64,000 nucleotides of DNA, from positions 103,423,741-103,487,740 of the forward strand of contig CM041465.1 of assembly GCA_023213395.1 (NCBI GenBank), written 5' to 3'. The position numbers were made by a program, and so were the translations under genes. Numbering within the stretch: the stretch's first letter is position 1; each line of letters opens with the position of its first letter. The notes beneath the pieces were generated by a model. That model saw only the letters and a program-made list of their open reading frames with translations. It searched no databases and had not been told where the DNA came from. Of this stretch, positions 39,366 to 53,000 are shown in pieces. Source of the stretch: Cycas panzhihuaensis. Lineage: Eukaryota; Cycadophyta.

Positions 39366-41757
39366 TTTCAAAGGTGATCAAGTGCAAATCCTAACAAAAT
39401 GAAATCTACTAAATTTTGAGCTTTAATAAGAAGATTATCGTAATCAATGTATAGATAGATATAAAAAATTTAACGAAGGGCTAAAAAATGGCTTAATCTC
39501 CTTAATATTTAGTGATTAGTTATATGCCTAAACTTATATGACAACAACTTTTTGTAAAGGGGGTAAACTCCAAAAAGATTTTCAATTGAATTTAATTTTT
39601 CTTACACTTTATAAATATTAAAATTTTCCTCTAAGACCTAATTTATGTCATTATTTTAATTACATGTCATATATTTATCTCCTATAAGAAAATCATATTA
39701 TATCATCAATGTATTACACTAATAAAATATCATAAATGAGCCTTGAATGTGTGTCTTTTTGTCAAACTTTATGCCTTTATATAAATAAAATTCTACCATA
39801 ATCATAATCTTTATATAAATAAGCTTTCATTATCTATCACTCATTTTCACTACATACCTATTCAAAACCCCTCATATTTTCATCAAATCATATGCCAACA
39901 TACTTGTCATAGTTTCAAAATACATTTATTTTGTTTAACAATCTTTGCATCAACATACCCTAATTCATTATTGTAACAACCTTTGTGTTAGTGCCAAATT
40001 GTCTTGGCAATGGGCTTTCTTCATGTCATTCAATATGCCATATTTTGTGTACAAATTACCATAACTAATAATGTATAGGCCTACTACATGTATCATATTC
40101 ATATTGATAAAGCACTGACTTATAAGTTACTCTTATAGGATGATTAATCCTACTTGGGTAATCTCTTATGGATAAACTTCAAACACTTGCATGCTATGCA
40201 TATATTATATCTACATGCATAATAAATATCCATAATAAGTAATATTATTATTAGCTTGAATGTGACTCTTTTTATGTGGCTTCCTATCTTCAACTTCAAC
40301 TTACCCCAATCTCGGTCATATTTCATCAATATAAATGGTTTTTGGCTTTAAATTTCTATCATATTAGCTCTTGTTACTAGATCTCACAAAGCATGCATGG
40401 ATTGTCCTTAGATGACAAAGATCATCACTATGTATATGTTCTTCAACATCTATCAACTACCAACCTACTTCTGTTCTATAACTTTTATCAATATCTCACC
40501 AAGACCTTCCTTCACCTATTCTTTAAGACTTTGACCTTCATCTCAATTATAATACCATGTTAAAATTTACCATAGAAGATAATATATTGAAGTATATAGT
40601 AAAGTAAGAGATATGTGAAGCATTCATTAATATGAAATTGTAATGAATAATAATGAAATATAAACATTTATGAGGTATTTATGATAAGCATTCAAGAATA
40701 ATTAATGAAGTATATACACATCAATATAGCATAACAATCACAAGAGAAAGATGACATATGAGACAGTAGATTTATATGTGAAAAATCTAAGATAGGAAAA
40801 ATAATAAGAGAAAAGTGGAACATAGCTTTCTCCATTAGCTTATATCAAATATTTAAATAATATATATACATATTTTTAAGTTCATTATCTTATGTATAAA
40901 CCAATAATATCATGTTGGTATATCAACTGATTATATTACATGTATAGGAAACCTTTTATATTGACTAATGATAACTTTAATCACTCAATTACTAATTAAA
41001 CTTTACTCATTAATACTCTTGAAACTAAATATTCTAATACTTCTAACACAAAAGGTGTTCAAAATACAAGCTTTTCTTAAACTCCCACAAGTGTATATTT
41101 ATTGTTACTATAGGTAAAATATTAAGGAATATCAAAGAATCAAAGTGAATCTTAAAAAGCTTAAATTTATCATTGAGATTTCCCCTCCTAAAAAACAAAA
41201 GTAGGTCAAGTCCTTCTTAGGGTGTAGGTCTCTTATACATATTTCTTATGGACTTTAAATTAAACATTAATCCCCTTACCAACCTCTTCAAAAAGGGTGT
41301 ATCTCTAAGTTATATCCCAATAATCCAATAATCATTTTATTAGATGAAACAAGACTTAGTCTTTGCACTTACTCTAGCCCCACCTAAATTTGATGGGCCT
41401 TTCATCTTATATACCTCTATCATTGAGTAATTCCTTAGGGGTATGCTTACCTAGCAAGATTATTTTTTCCATAAGAGGGCTAACTACTTCATTAGTAAAA
41501 CCTTAATTTCCACAAAATTTAATCATTTAATGGATGAAAAGGAATATCTCTTCATAATATTTGCTACCAAGGATCTAAGACATTACATACTTAGCAATAC
41601 CATATGAGTTGAGAAATGAATTAATGATATTTTAATTAATTTATCTTTAGTCATTTGTAATATATTATACATTTATAAATATCAAAGTTATATTAGTAAA
41701 ATTATATTAGTTACTTTATCAACTTAATGTAATAAAGTATATTGTAAGTGTTATGTT
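39366..41757. other. AT-rich region with faint retroelement similarity
   Basis: No coding frame that I recognise. The ATCATAAATGAGCCTT block at 39,728-39,772 repeats one at 17,160-17,210, and 40,770-40,815 resembles 15,717-15,755. The two shared blocks stand in opposite order at the two places, so they probably come from different element copies or a rearranged one. Confidence 0.4.
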
Positions 41758-42100
41758 GTCATGTTAGTGGTTAGTTATAACTTATAGTTATGAGCCTGAT
41801 ATTAGTGGGGTCATATTTAGTCACATCTCATTATAACACATATATATATAGTAATCATACAATATGTCAAATATTAGCTTACATGGTCAACCCTTCACAT
41901 ACCCTCATGCCTCTCTTGTAATTATTTCATATTGTATATATATAAGGCAATAATGATGTAACTTATGATGTGATGAATGAATGTTGAGATTAATTTTGGA
42001 GGCTTAATCAAGTTAACCTCCTCATATTTATTGTCTTGTTTTAAGTATATACTTGTGATTTGAACCTAGGTGGAAGTTGGCATGAATGCCTCTTCCTTCA
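41758..42100 (+). repeat. Probable copia LTR relic followed by a primer site
   Basis: The stretch ends TTCCTTCA and is followed by TAGTATCAGAGC (42,103-42,114), one change from the tRNA-iMet primer site. A TATATATATAAGG motif near 41,935-41,948 could be the LTR TATA box. The start is uncertain (TGTCATGTTAGTGG near 41,757 is one candidate). No second LTR or coding part recognised. Confidence 0.45.
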
Positions 42101-42114
42101 CTTAGTATCAGAGC

Positions 42115-44033
42115 TAAGTTTAACTACTTGCCATGTTCAATACCTCTCCATTTATTTCATATGCAAGTAACACATCAACCATAGGATTTGTGGCATGTTA
42201 TTCAAAAACACAGCTTGTTACCTTTTGTGTCTTCAAGTACACTATTACATTTAAACTATGGATAGGTGCTTCAACCTAGGAAATTTATCTAGACTCTCCT
42301 CATTACTTGCCCTTCATACACATTATTGTTATGCTTGTAGACATAGGACATGAAAGAAAGAGTGGGAGGTGCTTCCCAAATAAATTCATTAGTCGTATGT
42401 AAAGTAATGTCTTCTTTAAGATATTTTTTATATTGAATATGATATGCTTGTCTCATAGTCAATAGTTAAGTTAGAAATCAAGCATTGATATGTGTCTACA
42501 TTAGTTATGTTGGGAATCTGATTTCCCTTATGTAGGAGTCATCCTATCATAATACGAATTTCTAGTTGTTTTGGTTTGGTTACATGAGATATGACAACAT
42601 CATTATTATAGATTTATCTCATTTTTCAATGTTATAATGAGTTTGTGATGATGGTGGTGTTATTTTCTCATGGATTATAAGCATTTTGGTATTATTAAAT
42701 GTTGTGTTATTTATATGATATTTTTAGATGGTGATTGAACTATGATTTTTTTATTCCATTCCTAAAATGAGTTGGAATAAGCATACATTGTAAGACCTTT
42801 ACTATGTAGGTGTGCTTACTAGTAAGTGTCACAGACCTTTTCTATAACTAGAGTAATTTTGATAATTTAAAGAATAATAAAGAGCACAACTATGCTTAAA
42901 GATATTTTAATATTTAATTAACTTGTATTTGATTGATAAAATAAGTGATATCTTATAATACATTTCAGGCCATATTTATATATGTATAATAGGCCCCTTC
43001 AAATAAAAGGTTGTAACTATTTAAGAGGCACCCCTTCATTCAATATTCAATTAATTAATCTTAAGGAGGTTCATAATAATTCCTCTCCCTTAAGATGTTT
43101 TACCTGTAAAACATATTCAAATGATTGGTTGATTACTTCATTCAAGGTGGTTCATAACAAGATCTTCTTTTTAAAATGTTTCATCTTCAAAACCTTATTA
43201 AGATAATGATTAGTTTCATGTCTCCTATTGCTGATAAAAGAATATCATAATCATCTGATATATGTCATCGAGTCATACTTGCTAGAACTTTAAACAATAA
43301 TGAATATACATATAATGTTAAATTTGAATAAGTTGATGAGGTAGTAGACCAATTAGAATTTTTTAGTAGATGTTGATTACAAAAATGTTAAATTCCTATA
43401 TGCTTTTGCTTGTAGGATGAAGATTGTTTCTATGGTATCTTTTATTCAATTTTAACTTTAATATGTTCACATACATAATATTGTCTTAGTATGTATGGTT
43501 TTATACTAATGCTTGAAAACTTCTCAGATCAATTAAAAGGTGATCTTATTATTATCGATATTAATAATTTTTATTTAGATTGATTAAGAGATGTTATTGG
43601 TACTGGTTGGACCTTCTTTAATTAATTAAGAAATGTGGATATCACCATTGGCATTAGTGACTGTTTTGGTATGTACTTAATATTTTTATAAATTATTATA
43701 TTTTCTTTTAGTAATGATACTAACATTTTACCCTTAGTCGATATTAATGATTTATTCTTATTTTCCTAATGTACATTATTTTCTTCTTTTTATATACTCA
43801 AATCATGTGTTAGGATTATGATTTGGGTTGTACGCTATTTTTCTTTCTATATTACATGATCTTATATTCCATTGTCTTTTAATATTGATATGTCATCCTC
43901 ATCTGCATTGTTGACAAATTTATCCATGTCTTTCATGATTTTTAAATGAATTCTCTCGATGTAACTCCTATAATCTTTTAACTTGTTCCTTTAATTTATT
44001 TTTTAATACTAATAAGTAAGCATCACTTAGGTT
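42115..44033. other. Region without recognisable gene
   Basis: AT-rich, no credible frame. At 43,060-43,200 two imperfect copies of a phrase of about 70 bp (AAGGNGGTTCATAA..ATGTTT..AAAAC) follow one another. It may be the interior of the LTR relic to the left. Confidence 0.35.
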
Positions 44034-44401
44034 TATTAAAATATACAAAGATATCATCTAATATATAAGAACCATAGAGTAAATAACACAAGCATAATAT
44101 GATAACAGTAACTCATAATACAAGAGATTACATTACAAGGACAACATAACCATAATATTATAAAGGACTCTATCTTAACTCAATATGTTCTACTCTACCT
44201 CAACCACTTATTTATATATCATAGATGGGAGAGAGTAGTATGACTTGTGTTACATGTGGGATAAATGACCTCTTATATATCCAACCATATAACACCTATT
44301 TATTGACCAATAATCTAATGACCACTTAGTTGTACATGTGTGCATTATTACACTTGCCTAAATACTTAAGACACTTATATATTAAACATTATCCTCCAAT
44401 A
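44034..44401 (-). repeat. 3' LTR of E3
   Basis: 368 bp; terminal TG and CA have decayed to TA on the plus strand. Aligns to 47,919-48,286 over its full length. Confidence 0.9.
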
Positions 44402-44869
44402 CCTCCCCATAATGTTTAATGTCAAGACTACAAAAAAGATGAATACCAAAGACTAACATGACACTTGATAATAGATTTAGGACATTAAACATGACTTCTA
44501 GTGGACTTATAATTTGATCAACATGTGCTTTACCTTCTTTGAATTTGCAACATCTTGATCTTGGAATAGTCTTGAACATAATATCTTTACCTTTATTTTT
44601 ATCTTCATTCCTACAGTGTCATCTTTAAGGTAGTCCTTTAGAGTCATGATCCTCGAACTTCATTTTCATATGCAACATGGAATCCTTTGTCATGTAAACC
44701 ATATAGTAGATCATGGCCAAATCAACTTGAGCCTGATGTAGACCTATCAAGTGTTCCTATATGCACTCATCAAAAGCATCTTCAAAGTCTATATCAAGTA
44801 TGTCTTCAATCAATATTTTCATCACCACATGTTTGCTTTTATTTTCTTCAACATATTATTCATCAATAA

Positions 44870-45625
44870 CTATTAAATAAATGTCAATATTTGAAGATAG
44901 GTCAACAAGAGAAGAGTCAACATTATCAACATCACTTGAAATATAAACATCAACATCTTATAAGTCATCAACATCCTGTATGTGTTCCTTCTAAACAATT
45001 CCTTCAACTTTAAGTGAAAAGTCTTGAGAGTAACTAGTAATTGAATCAAAAATAGAAATAGAGCAACCAATAACTGAACCAGAAATGGAAATAGATTTCA
45101 CTTCAGAAATAGATTTCACTTCATCAACTTGATCCTCCCCTAAAACAATGAATTCATCTAGAGGAATTTTAATTGCTTCATCACAATCATCTGTAGTAGG
45201 TTCAACATGCTCTTCAGGTTCAAGAATGCATTCAATAGTAGTTTCATCAATAATCTCATCAGTTTCTTCATATACTTTTTCATTTTGTAGTCATTAACAA
45301 CTATGTTTGCCTTTTCAAGAGCTTCTTGCACCTCTTGAGGGCTCTTTTCATACACATCCTTTAGAAGATTCTATGCCTCGTCAGCAATGCTAGTATTTTG
45401 AATTGCATGAATAAGAAATTGATATGAAGAGGGAAGGTTCTCTTTATCAAATGCTGCAAGAATCACATCAATGACTACTCAATTCTTTTTCTTAAAACTT
45501 TCCTCCCCTTCTTCATTAATCTCTGAAGTGCCATCCTAAACAATTTCTTATAACCTTTTTACCATAAATGTACACTCCATTTTAATTTCCAAATATGAAA
45601 ATTAGTTCTAATATACTTAGGTAAG
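44870..45625 (-). pseudogene. Gag-like protein relic of E3
   Basis: Reading from about ATG 45,580, the segments MECTFMVKRL, AAFDKENLPSSYQFLIHAIQ and EA.NLLKDVYEKSPQEVQEAL correspond one by one to MRCLFIARGL, AAFNEVDLPSKFHFIIPMIL and KAWNFLREVFEQSPKKTQRM in E1. After a frameshift near 45,290 an acidic segment follows (EETDEIIDETTIECILEPEE, then TTDDCDEAIKIPLDEF), again as in E1. Several stops. The likeness places E3 in the same family although nucleotide similarity is low. Confidence 0.72.
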
Positions 45626-46099
45626 GTCTGGAGAATATCTATTAACCTAAACTCATTCTTTTCTAGTACAAAAATAATAGTATCCTCTAACTCCATGATG
45701 AAAAGATTGACTTGATTATAAGCACATCACTTAGAATTCATGCATCAAATTTGAATAGAAATAACTCCATAAAAATAACAAGATTTTCTCTTAAATCACA
45801 TACCAAACTATCCATCTCTGAGATATAATTTTAATGCCTTAGATGGCTGGAAAACAGGTATCTAAATAGACAGATATTACAAAATTTATAGAAAGACCTT
45901 CTTAGGCACCAAACTAAATCAGGTTAACTTTAAACCCTTTAAAGAATAAACTGCAGGTCACATTAAGACTTCATATAGCTAAGGGTTAAGCTACTAGGGG
46001 CTAGCAGATTTTAAAACATATCCAATCCCATTAAATTTACCTTGACTCTTTGAAAAAATAATATTTCCCTAATTAAAAACTCTCTCTCAATATTTGTGT

Positions 46100-46920
46100 G
46101 CATCCATGAATATTTTTATTTGAAGAAGGTGATGTATACAGTGATCTTCTCTTCAAATTGATCTACGTAGTTCATGAGTTTGTGAAAATAAATTGATCAA
46201 TCTACCAGGTTTTGTAGATTTGGCAACTGTACTATTCCTACTTAAGCTTCAGAGACCTTGTGGGTTGGTTATCTACATGGCATTTATATAATATAATAAT
46301 CATCTATTTAGGGTGACTCTTTATGTATTCTCCAATGATTCATGATTTTCATTTGGGTCATGATAATCTCCTCTATAAGGCATACATCCCATAACCATGA
46401 TCATGCAGGTGGATATAGGCATGATCGATGGCTCTGTGATCGATGACCCCCTTTCTATGGCAGAGGGTAGTTGTATTATCTCTAGAACTAGTGTAGGTTA
46501 ATTAATCTGCAAGATTAACATTCGGATGGCTAGTTCGAGTGGTCGGTTCTACCATTTGTTTCATTTCATAGAGTGATAGCCCATTTTATAGGTGGTTATA
46601 ACTTCATTATCTCCTAGGAAAGATTCTTTAACAGAGGGCATGCCTATAGGCTATGCTTGGCTAATAAGACTCAAAGGGTGGGTGATCTATATTATGAGCA
46701 TATTCAATCTACAATTGCTTTGGTTGGTTGGTACATGGAGGCATGCAATCTAGATTTTGATTATCACTGTGAACAACCACGTAATAGATAACAAGTCCAA
46801 TGATGAACAAAGGGAGCAAGATGGTCAGCTCTAAAATAAAATTGATAGATGTAATACAACACGAGAAGATGCACAGATAGTAGATATTAATCATGAATAA
46901 AGGAAATACAAGTCAGTGTA
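46100..46920. other. Unassigned interior segment of E3
   Basis: Richer in GC than the rest of E3. The plus strand has short open stretches (around 46,390-46,500 and 46,620-46,770) whose residues I do not recognise. It has no counterpart in E1/E2 and may be captured or inserted DNA. Confidence 0.3.
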
Positions 46921-47906
46921 GTAGGGCCACACCGCATATGCGGAGGTCACAAAGGAGTCAGTGCTAGTGCATATGCTTAACAGTATTCTTCACACGGGAA
47001 GAATAAATCAAATTTAATAGAAAGATATCACTTTCTCTTTTATTAACTCTTTCTTTTTGTTCCTCTAGGGTTCTCTGTTCTAACTAGAAACCCTCCAGTT
47101 TAGACTTCATGTTTTCATCATAGTTAACAAGTCATACAAGTGTTCATTCAACAACGCCATAAATAAATTGGAGTAAGTGGATCGAAAATGGAGTGGATGT
47201 CTAGAACATTCAAATGGCCTCAACATATCAAGTTTGTCTCTATGTAATCTCCATAATAGCTTCTTCTCACAATATATACAACCAATAGTTTAGGGTTTCT
47301 ACCTAACACATTTATCTTCTTTTTCTCAAAATTAACTTGAGACAGTAACAGGCTTCTTTCATGGCTTCACCAAGCTCAGGACAATAGTGAGTTTCTTCTT
47401 ATCTCTTAAGCATAGATCAAGAGATATTTATTTTCTCTCTAAAATTTTCTTTATCGTGCAAAGGTTGTGGCTGATTTTTACATGTAGGTTTTATGCCAAA
47501 ACTAATATTTGATAAACACCAACCACAGTCATCACAACTACGGTATGCTTAGATTTTACCATCAAAATTTTCTTAACCATTTCCATAACAAATTTTAACA
47601 CAACCACAAGCATAAGCCCTTCATTATCACTGTATAATCATATAATAGTAAATAATTTCATATATCACCAATTTTTACTTCACAAATTCACACTAGTCAC
47701 AACTCTATAACACAAAATTTCCTTCACAAAGCAAGAGAATAATGTTACCCAGTAAACTTTATCATGCATCAATACTTGGTATTTTAGGGCTTCATCCTCT
47801 TCAACAAAATCACAGACTGGTAATAGACTCTATGGAGACACCTCCATATGCATCAATAAACTAGTGAATCTGCACAATAATGAGCTTCACAAGTAACCTA
47901 CAACCT

Positions 47907-47918
47907 GCTCTGATACCA
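47907..47918 (-). other. E3 primer-binding site (tRNA-iMet type)
   Basis: The minus strand reads TGGTATCAGAGC exactly, directly inside the LTR end at 47,919. Confidence 0.9.
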
Positions 47919-48286
47919 TGCTAAAATATATAAAGAGATCATCCAATATACAAGAACCATAGAGCATATAACACAAACATAATATGATAACATTAACTCA
48001 TAATAAAAGAGATTACATCATAAGGATAACATAACCATAATATCATAAAGGACTCCATCTTGACTCAATATATTCTACTCTACCTCAAATACTTATTCAT
48101 ACATCATAGGTGGGAGAGAGTAGTATGACTTATGTTACATATGGGATAAATGACCTCTTATATAAGCAACCACATAACACTTATTTATTGACTAATAATA
48201 TAATGACCACTTAGTTGCACATATGTGCATTACTGCACTTGCCTAAATACTTAGGACACCTACACATTAAACATTATCCTCCAACA
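47919..48286 (-). repeat. 5' LTR of E3
   Basis: 368 bp; on the minus strand it starts TGTTGGAGGATAATG and ends TTTTAGCA. A TATATAAGAGG motif near its middle may be the TATA box. Confidence 0.9.
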
Positions 48287-48479
48287 AGGTTTACTAATAT
48301 TAAAGAAGATTCTTTATGTTTATGTCCAATTTCTATGTCTAAATGCTTCTTATTTCTTTCCAATCTTCCATAAGTCCTTGCTTCTATATGTTCTTGGGTG
48401 AAAATTTTATCTTTGGTAATTCCTTATTTGTAAAAGCCAATTTGCCTGACATAGAATATTAACACGGTTTGAAATTTGG

Positions 48480-49178
48480 TGCTAGAAGAGATCCATATAA
48501 ACTAGTAGAATAATTATATGAAACTTTATTGTGTATTAACAACAGAGGTTGGAAACTTTTTCTCTCTTGAACTTCCTTTGAAGCACTAGCCTCTATCTCT
48601 AGTTCTAGTTCCCATCAAATTTTTAGGTAATTTTCTTTAGGAAGTAATGCTTAAGCCTTCAAATAGTCTTCAAGTCAACAATGGTTAATTAACTTTATTC
48701 CCATTTGGTTAGCAACCATGTACTTATCCCCTTCATAGTTGTAACAAATGAGATGTCTTACTTCACTCCCAATCAATGGTTGTATAAATTGTGCTCCCAT
48801 TATTTCAACCATTCTTATAATATCATAATGATCTTGACCTTGATATCCTGTTAAGCAAATACATAAAGATGTACTACCTAAAATGCCCATCATATTTCTT
48901 ACAGGTCTAAATAATATCTTATTAGTATCTATAAGTATTTCATTGGACAAACTATTTGAAATCCATAAATATATAACCAACACCTTCCCATCCTTCCTAG
49001 CCATAGCATAAATAGAATTATAATATGATAATTGGTAAATAATAACATGAGTACAACTTGTGTTATATCATCTCGTATTGAATGCCCCATTGTACATAAG
49101 CTCTGTTGTATATTTGTTTTGTGTTGTAGGGTCAAATCCTACTAACACAAATCTTATTTCATGAAATAATAGTCCCAT
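48480..49178 (-). pseudogene. Host BRCT-domain protein fragment (two BRCT repeats), pseudogene
   Basis: From ATG 49,178 one frame reads MGLLFHEIRFVLVGFDP, a first BRCT repeat with TSCTHVIIY and YAMARKDGKVLVIYLWI, then ILFRPVRNMMGI and a second repeat: LCICLTGYQGQDHYDIIRMV, EIMGAQFIQPL, VRHLICYNYEGDKYMVANQM, IKLINHC. The tail LEDYLKA.ALLPKENY follows. This matches the N-terminal tandem BRCT arrangement of plant BRCT proteins of the kind annotated at Arabidopsis At4g02110 (recalled, not searched). TGA at 49,065-49,067 and at 48,675-48,677 (where tryptophan of the WLEDCL motif is expected), and TAA soon after, show it is dead here. No intron is visible between the repeats. E3 is inserted about 190 bp downstream of the last readable residues. 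Confidence 0.75.
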
Positions 49179-50082
49179 TCTCTTGCCTTATTTTCAAATA
49201 TATATACATATGTATAAGGAAAATACAATGTGTTAAAGTGGATATAATGTCTCCTATATATAGACCCTATCTTAGAAACTGTAATGATATGCTTTATATA
49301 ACTTATGATTGTTGTAAGCCTAGTTTGCATTTATGGATTCCTCTATCTATGCTATAATCTTGTAATGCCTCTGGAATATAGAACCCCCAGTTAAATGATA
49401 AATAAGTAGAGGGCCAAAACTTATGCCCATAAAATGAGTAAGTAGAGGATCACATACAAGGTGATATGTAGATTACTTTTTCTGCTTGATAGATGGTCAA
49501 TTTGATGCTTTGTTATCATCATGTTTAATATTATAAATCTCTTTTCTCCTTGGTATTGCTCTCAATAATGTATTAATCTATGCATTGTTGGACTTGAGAT
49601 CATCAACCAACCTTGTTAGATTGATGTCTTTTTGTAAATCCTTAGAAGAAGATCTAAATATTATAATGAGAATATTCTCTTGTGAATATTCCTTAAAGTT
49701 TACTATGTTATTAAGGCACTAAATATTACCAAGTTGCTTTTACTCCCTAACTTATTAGTCAATATATAACTTGTTTAATATTATCACTTCACACGTGCAT
49801 TAATGTAATACCACTTGCAACCAGATGCTCTCATAGGCCATCCCACATTAATTTAAATTTCTTGAGGTAACAACTATTTAACTTGAGGTATATTTACTTT
49901 CTATAAGGTGAAAGAATATTCACAGTTCATGGTTCATAAATATATGACATTTGCTTATGTTATAGCTTGATGATAGAGGTTAGGTTAGCATGCATGACAA
50001 TGATATATAGGTTGATTTATGCATATAAAGAAAACATAGCCATAAACAAATCTTGAACTTGATTATTGATGATAATGCTTGA
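49179..50082. other. Region upstream of the BRCT pseudogene, no recognisable feature
   Basis: AT-rich, no credible frame, no repeat partner found. It may hold the old promoter of the BRCT gene. Confidence 0.4.
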
Positions 50083-53000
50083 TGTTTCCCAGCTACTAGG
50101 AATGGATCAGGATGCCACTACATAGGTAAGATCAATTATACATTCTATCTCTAGTACTCAGTTACATTTTATAGCTTTATGGTATGTGATGTTTGTATGA
50201 CTGCTTAAGTACTTGTTTGGTTTACATGATCAGCTTGCCTGTGTATGATACCCTTCCTATGATAACCAGGACTCTGGTCCAATGGCACCATAACTCCCAG
50301 GTGATCTCCCTCCTAGTTGGAGGTACTCGTGAGTCTTCATAGCCTAACTTATATACACTTTAACTTACTTTGATGTATCTCTCCCTCCTTCTCTCTACCT
50401 AATCTATCCCTCAATCTGTCCAAGGTGGTCTATTGAAAGTTTTAGTGGGTAGGTATTTCCACTCATTGCTTGCTTAGTACAAGATTCCCCCATGTATCTC
50501 ATTAGGACTCACTGTCTGGCCTCCCTTTATATTATGACACCTCGATTGTTGCCATTTTCAAGAGGTTCTAACCTGGTTAGGTGACTTTAACATGTGCCTT
50601 CATGAGTTCTCAACATGTAAGGTGATCTTAGGTTAGTGTGCAAACCTCTAGGGAGGAGTCATGGGCCTTCGCCAAGGGCCCTCTACCCTTTTTTCCACCT
50701 TGTTATCTATTATTATTATTGATTTTGTGTTTCTATTGCTGTCCCACAACAATTTCTATCTACCCCGCTCTGATTATTGCACATCGCTAATATGTTAGCA
50801 GTGTCACTAATATATTAGCAGTGTTGCGATGAAGTTCATGATGTGACTGTGACTTGGTTTGCCATAGTCAGAAATAGTTGGTTCTAGCTTTTATGACTAG
50901 ACAGTGCACTACCCCGCCTCAGGTCAAGCCCTAATGGCCCAAGGCCTCCCCCAAATGAACAAAACCCTAATTTTGAACTCATTCTGGGGATTCGTTCCTT
51001 TTCTTCATCATTCCTTCTCTCACTTTTGGCAAAAAAATAAAACTTCTCCAGAAACACTCTTCCACCTCTTCCCTTCTCCTCTCCTTCATCTCCTCCTACA
51101 CACAAGAATTACAGCTTTCCTTCCACAAGAAAGGAGAGGATAGTCCAAGAGTAAACCAAGCCAAGCAAGGAGGCCTTTCTAATTAAGAAAACAACAAAGG
51201 ATCTCCTTCTTTTCTTCACAAAACAAAGGTTTCTTCTCTCCAACATTGCTCCCCACCTAGAGCCATCAATTTGGTATGGGAAATCCAGTTTTTTCTAATT
51301 TTCCTTCACAAGAATCTCATCTTTTATGATTTATGATGTGTTATTTTTAGCCATATGACCCTAGATCTATTCTTAGAGTGGTTTTGTATTTATTTTGGGC
51401 TATATTCCATTTAATACAAGGAGGCAATACCTCCTTTTCAATATTCTCTTTATCTCATACACTTTAAGTCCACTAGTTTATAGAGATAAGGATGTTAAAC
51501 TGACCTAAGGGGGCTTGTGGAGAGGTGCATAGGTTGGAGTTCTGACTCTTAAAGCCACCTCTCATTTAGTCAATACCCTCCCCTATGCTTTGAGATGCAT
51601 TTCCTTATACTCTATTGCTAGTTTGAGGATTTTGGCTTATTGTGAGGCCTACACACAAGCATGTCAACCTTGTACTTGCTTGCAAACCCTAGCCAAATAA
51701 GCTATTTATAGCTTGTAGGGATCCATCATCGTTTAGAGGAGTTTGTCATTCCAAGACAATACCTATTATATTTTCTTTTACATATATTGTCATTGTTGCA
51801 CACTAATGCACCAAAAGATAGTATGGTTGTTCTCCTTTTTACTCATAGCTTAACATACTCATATTATTTATCAAGAATACACATATACATATATATCTTT
51901 CCTATGGGAAGACTTGCTATCTTTTGTGCTATAGGTTGAAGACCATTTTACGAATCAAGTAACCAAACACAAAAAGGGTAACATTTCATTTATTTCTAGT
52001 TTTATTTCTACTTTGTTTCCATTTTCATTATCATATTATTTCTTATTTGGGGATGGTAAGTAAGCCTCATTTGGAGGTTAGGGGAAGGTAAGGGAGCCCC
52101 TCCCTCCAACTCCAATAACTTTTATGGTGAACAATAGAATCAAAGGCGATGGCAACTCATGGGGATGCATCACAAAGAGTATCAACAAAGGTGCATAATG
52201 AAATGTGGTATCAACTTCATAACCAGGTGCATGCTTTCTTACACGTCCTTCTCTTTCTCTCTTCATCCCTCATCCCATCTTTTTTTTTTCAACTTAAAAG
52301 AGAAAATAGAAAATAAAGAGTTAAAAGATTCTCTTTAAAGGTTATTTCCTTTCATTGTATATCATAAAGGGGAGGGAAACAAAAGAGTATATCATCTTGC
52401 ATGCATCTTTAGGAACATTCATTGGATTCTTTATTCCATAAAGAATCCAATCTTCCTCTTATTAAAGAGGAGGCATACCCATACAAGGTAACACCTTACA
52501 TTCCATCTTTTCTTTTCCTCCTCCGTAATCTTTAGTTCTTATTACATCAACAAGAGAAGGTGGGGGAATAAGTAGGAAAAGTTACACACTTGTTTCATAT
52601 GCTTGATTGATTATTTTAGTTTATTGCATGTTTCATTCTTTTAGCAACATATACCTTGCATAAAGTTAAAACATCAGTTTGAATGCTTAAATGCGACAAA
52701 ACATACCCTAATTGATAAAAGTTCTCAAACTCAAAGCTTGTTCCATTCTTCTAAGTAACCTAAGAAGACTTCATAACCTAATTACTAAGGTATATTCACA
52801 ACTTTATTCCACCCATCCTTTGGCTGCAAACTTGCACCATCTCACTCTCCCTGTTACCAAGGAAGAGTTTACATCCTTATTATCATTGGATGGTGCCAAC
52901 ATTGTCTTGTTCTTGAGGTTTTAACACCCAAAACCTCATCCTCTTTTAAACAAACTCTTAGACCTTGAGAAGGTCATTTAAAGCCATCTCTCAATTCTAC

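Larger units (their letters stand above)
44034..48286 (-). mobile_element. Gag-only copia-type retrotransposon E3 with target-site duplication AGGTT
   Basis: Two 368-bp direct LTRs at 44,034-44,401 and 47,919-48,286. AGGTT stands on both sides (44,029-44,033 and 48,287-48,291). On the minus strand the primer site TGGTATCAGAGC is at 47,918-47,907 and the polypurine tract ATGGGGAGG near 44,411-44,402. The 3.5-kb interior encodes a decayed gag-like protein with an acidic second half related to that of E1/E2, and no pol motifs. LTR parts also resemble E1 (TTTATCCCAYATG and the following CATACTACTCT/CCTACTCTTCC). The LTR pair differs by about 10 per cent. Confidence 0.9.

Noticed and set aside
41350-41600. 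Gag-like phrase (LAPPKFDGPF) on the plus strand
   Set aside because: Too short and without supporting motifs on either side.
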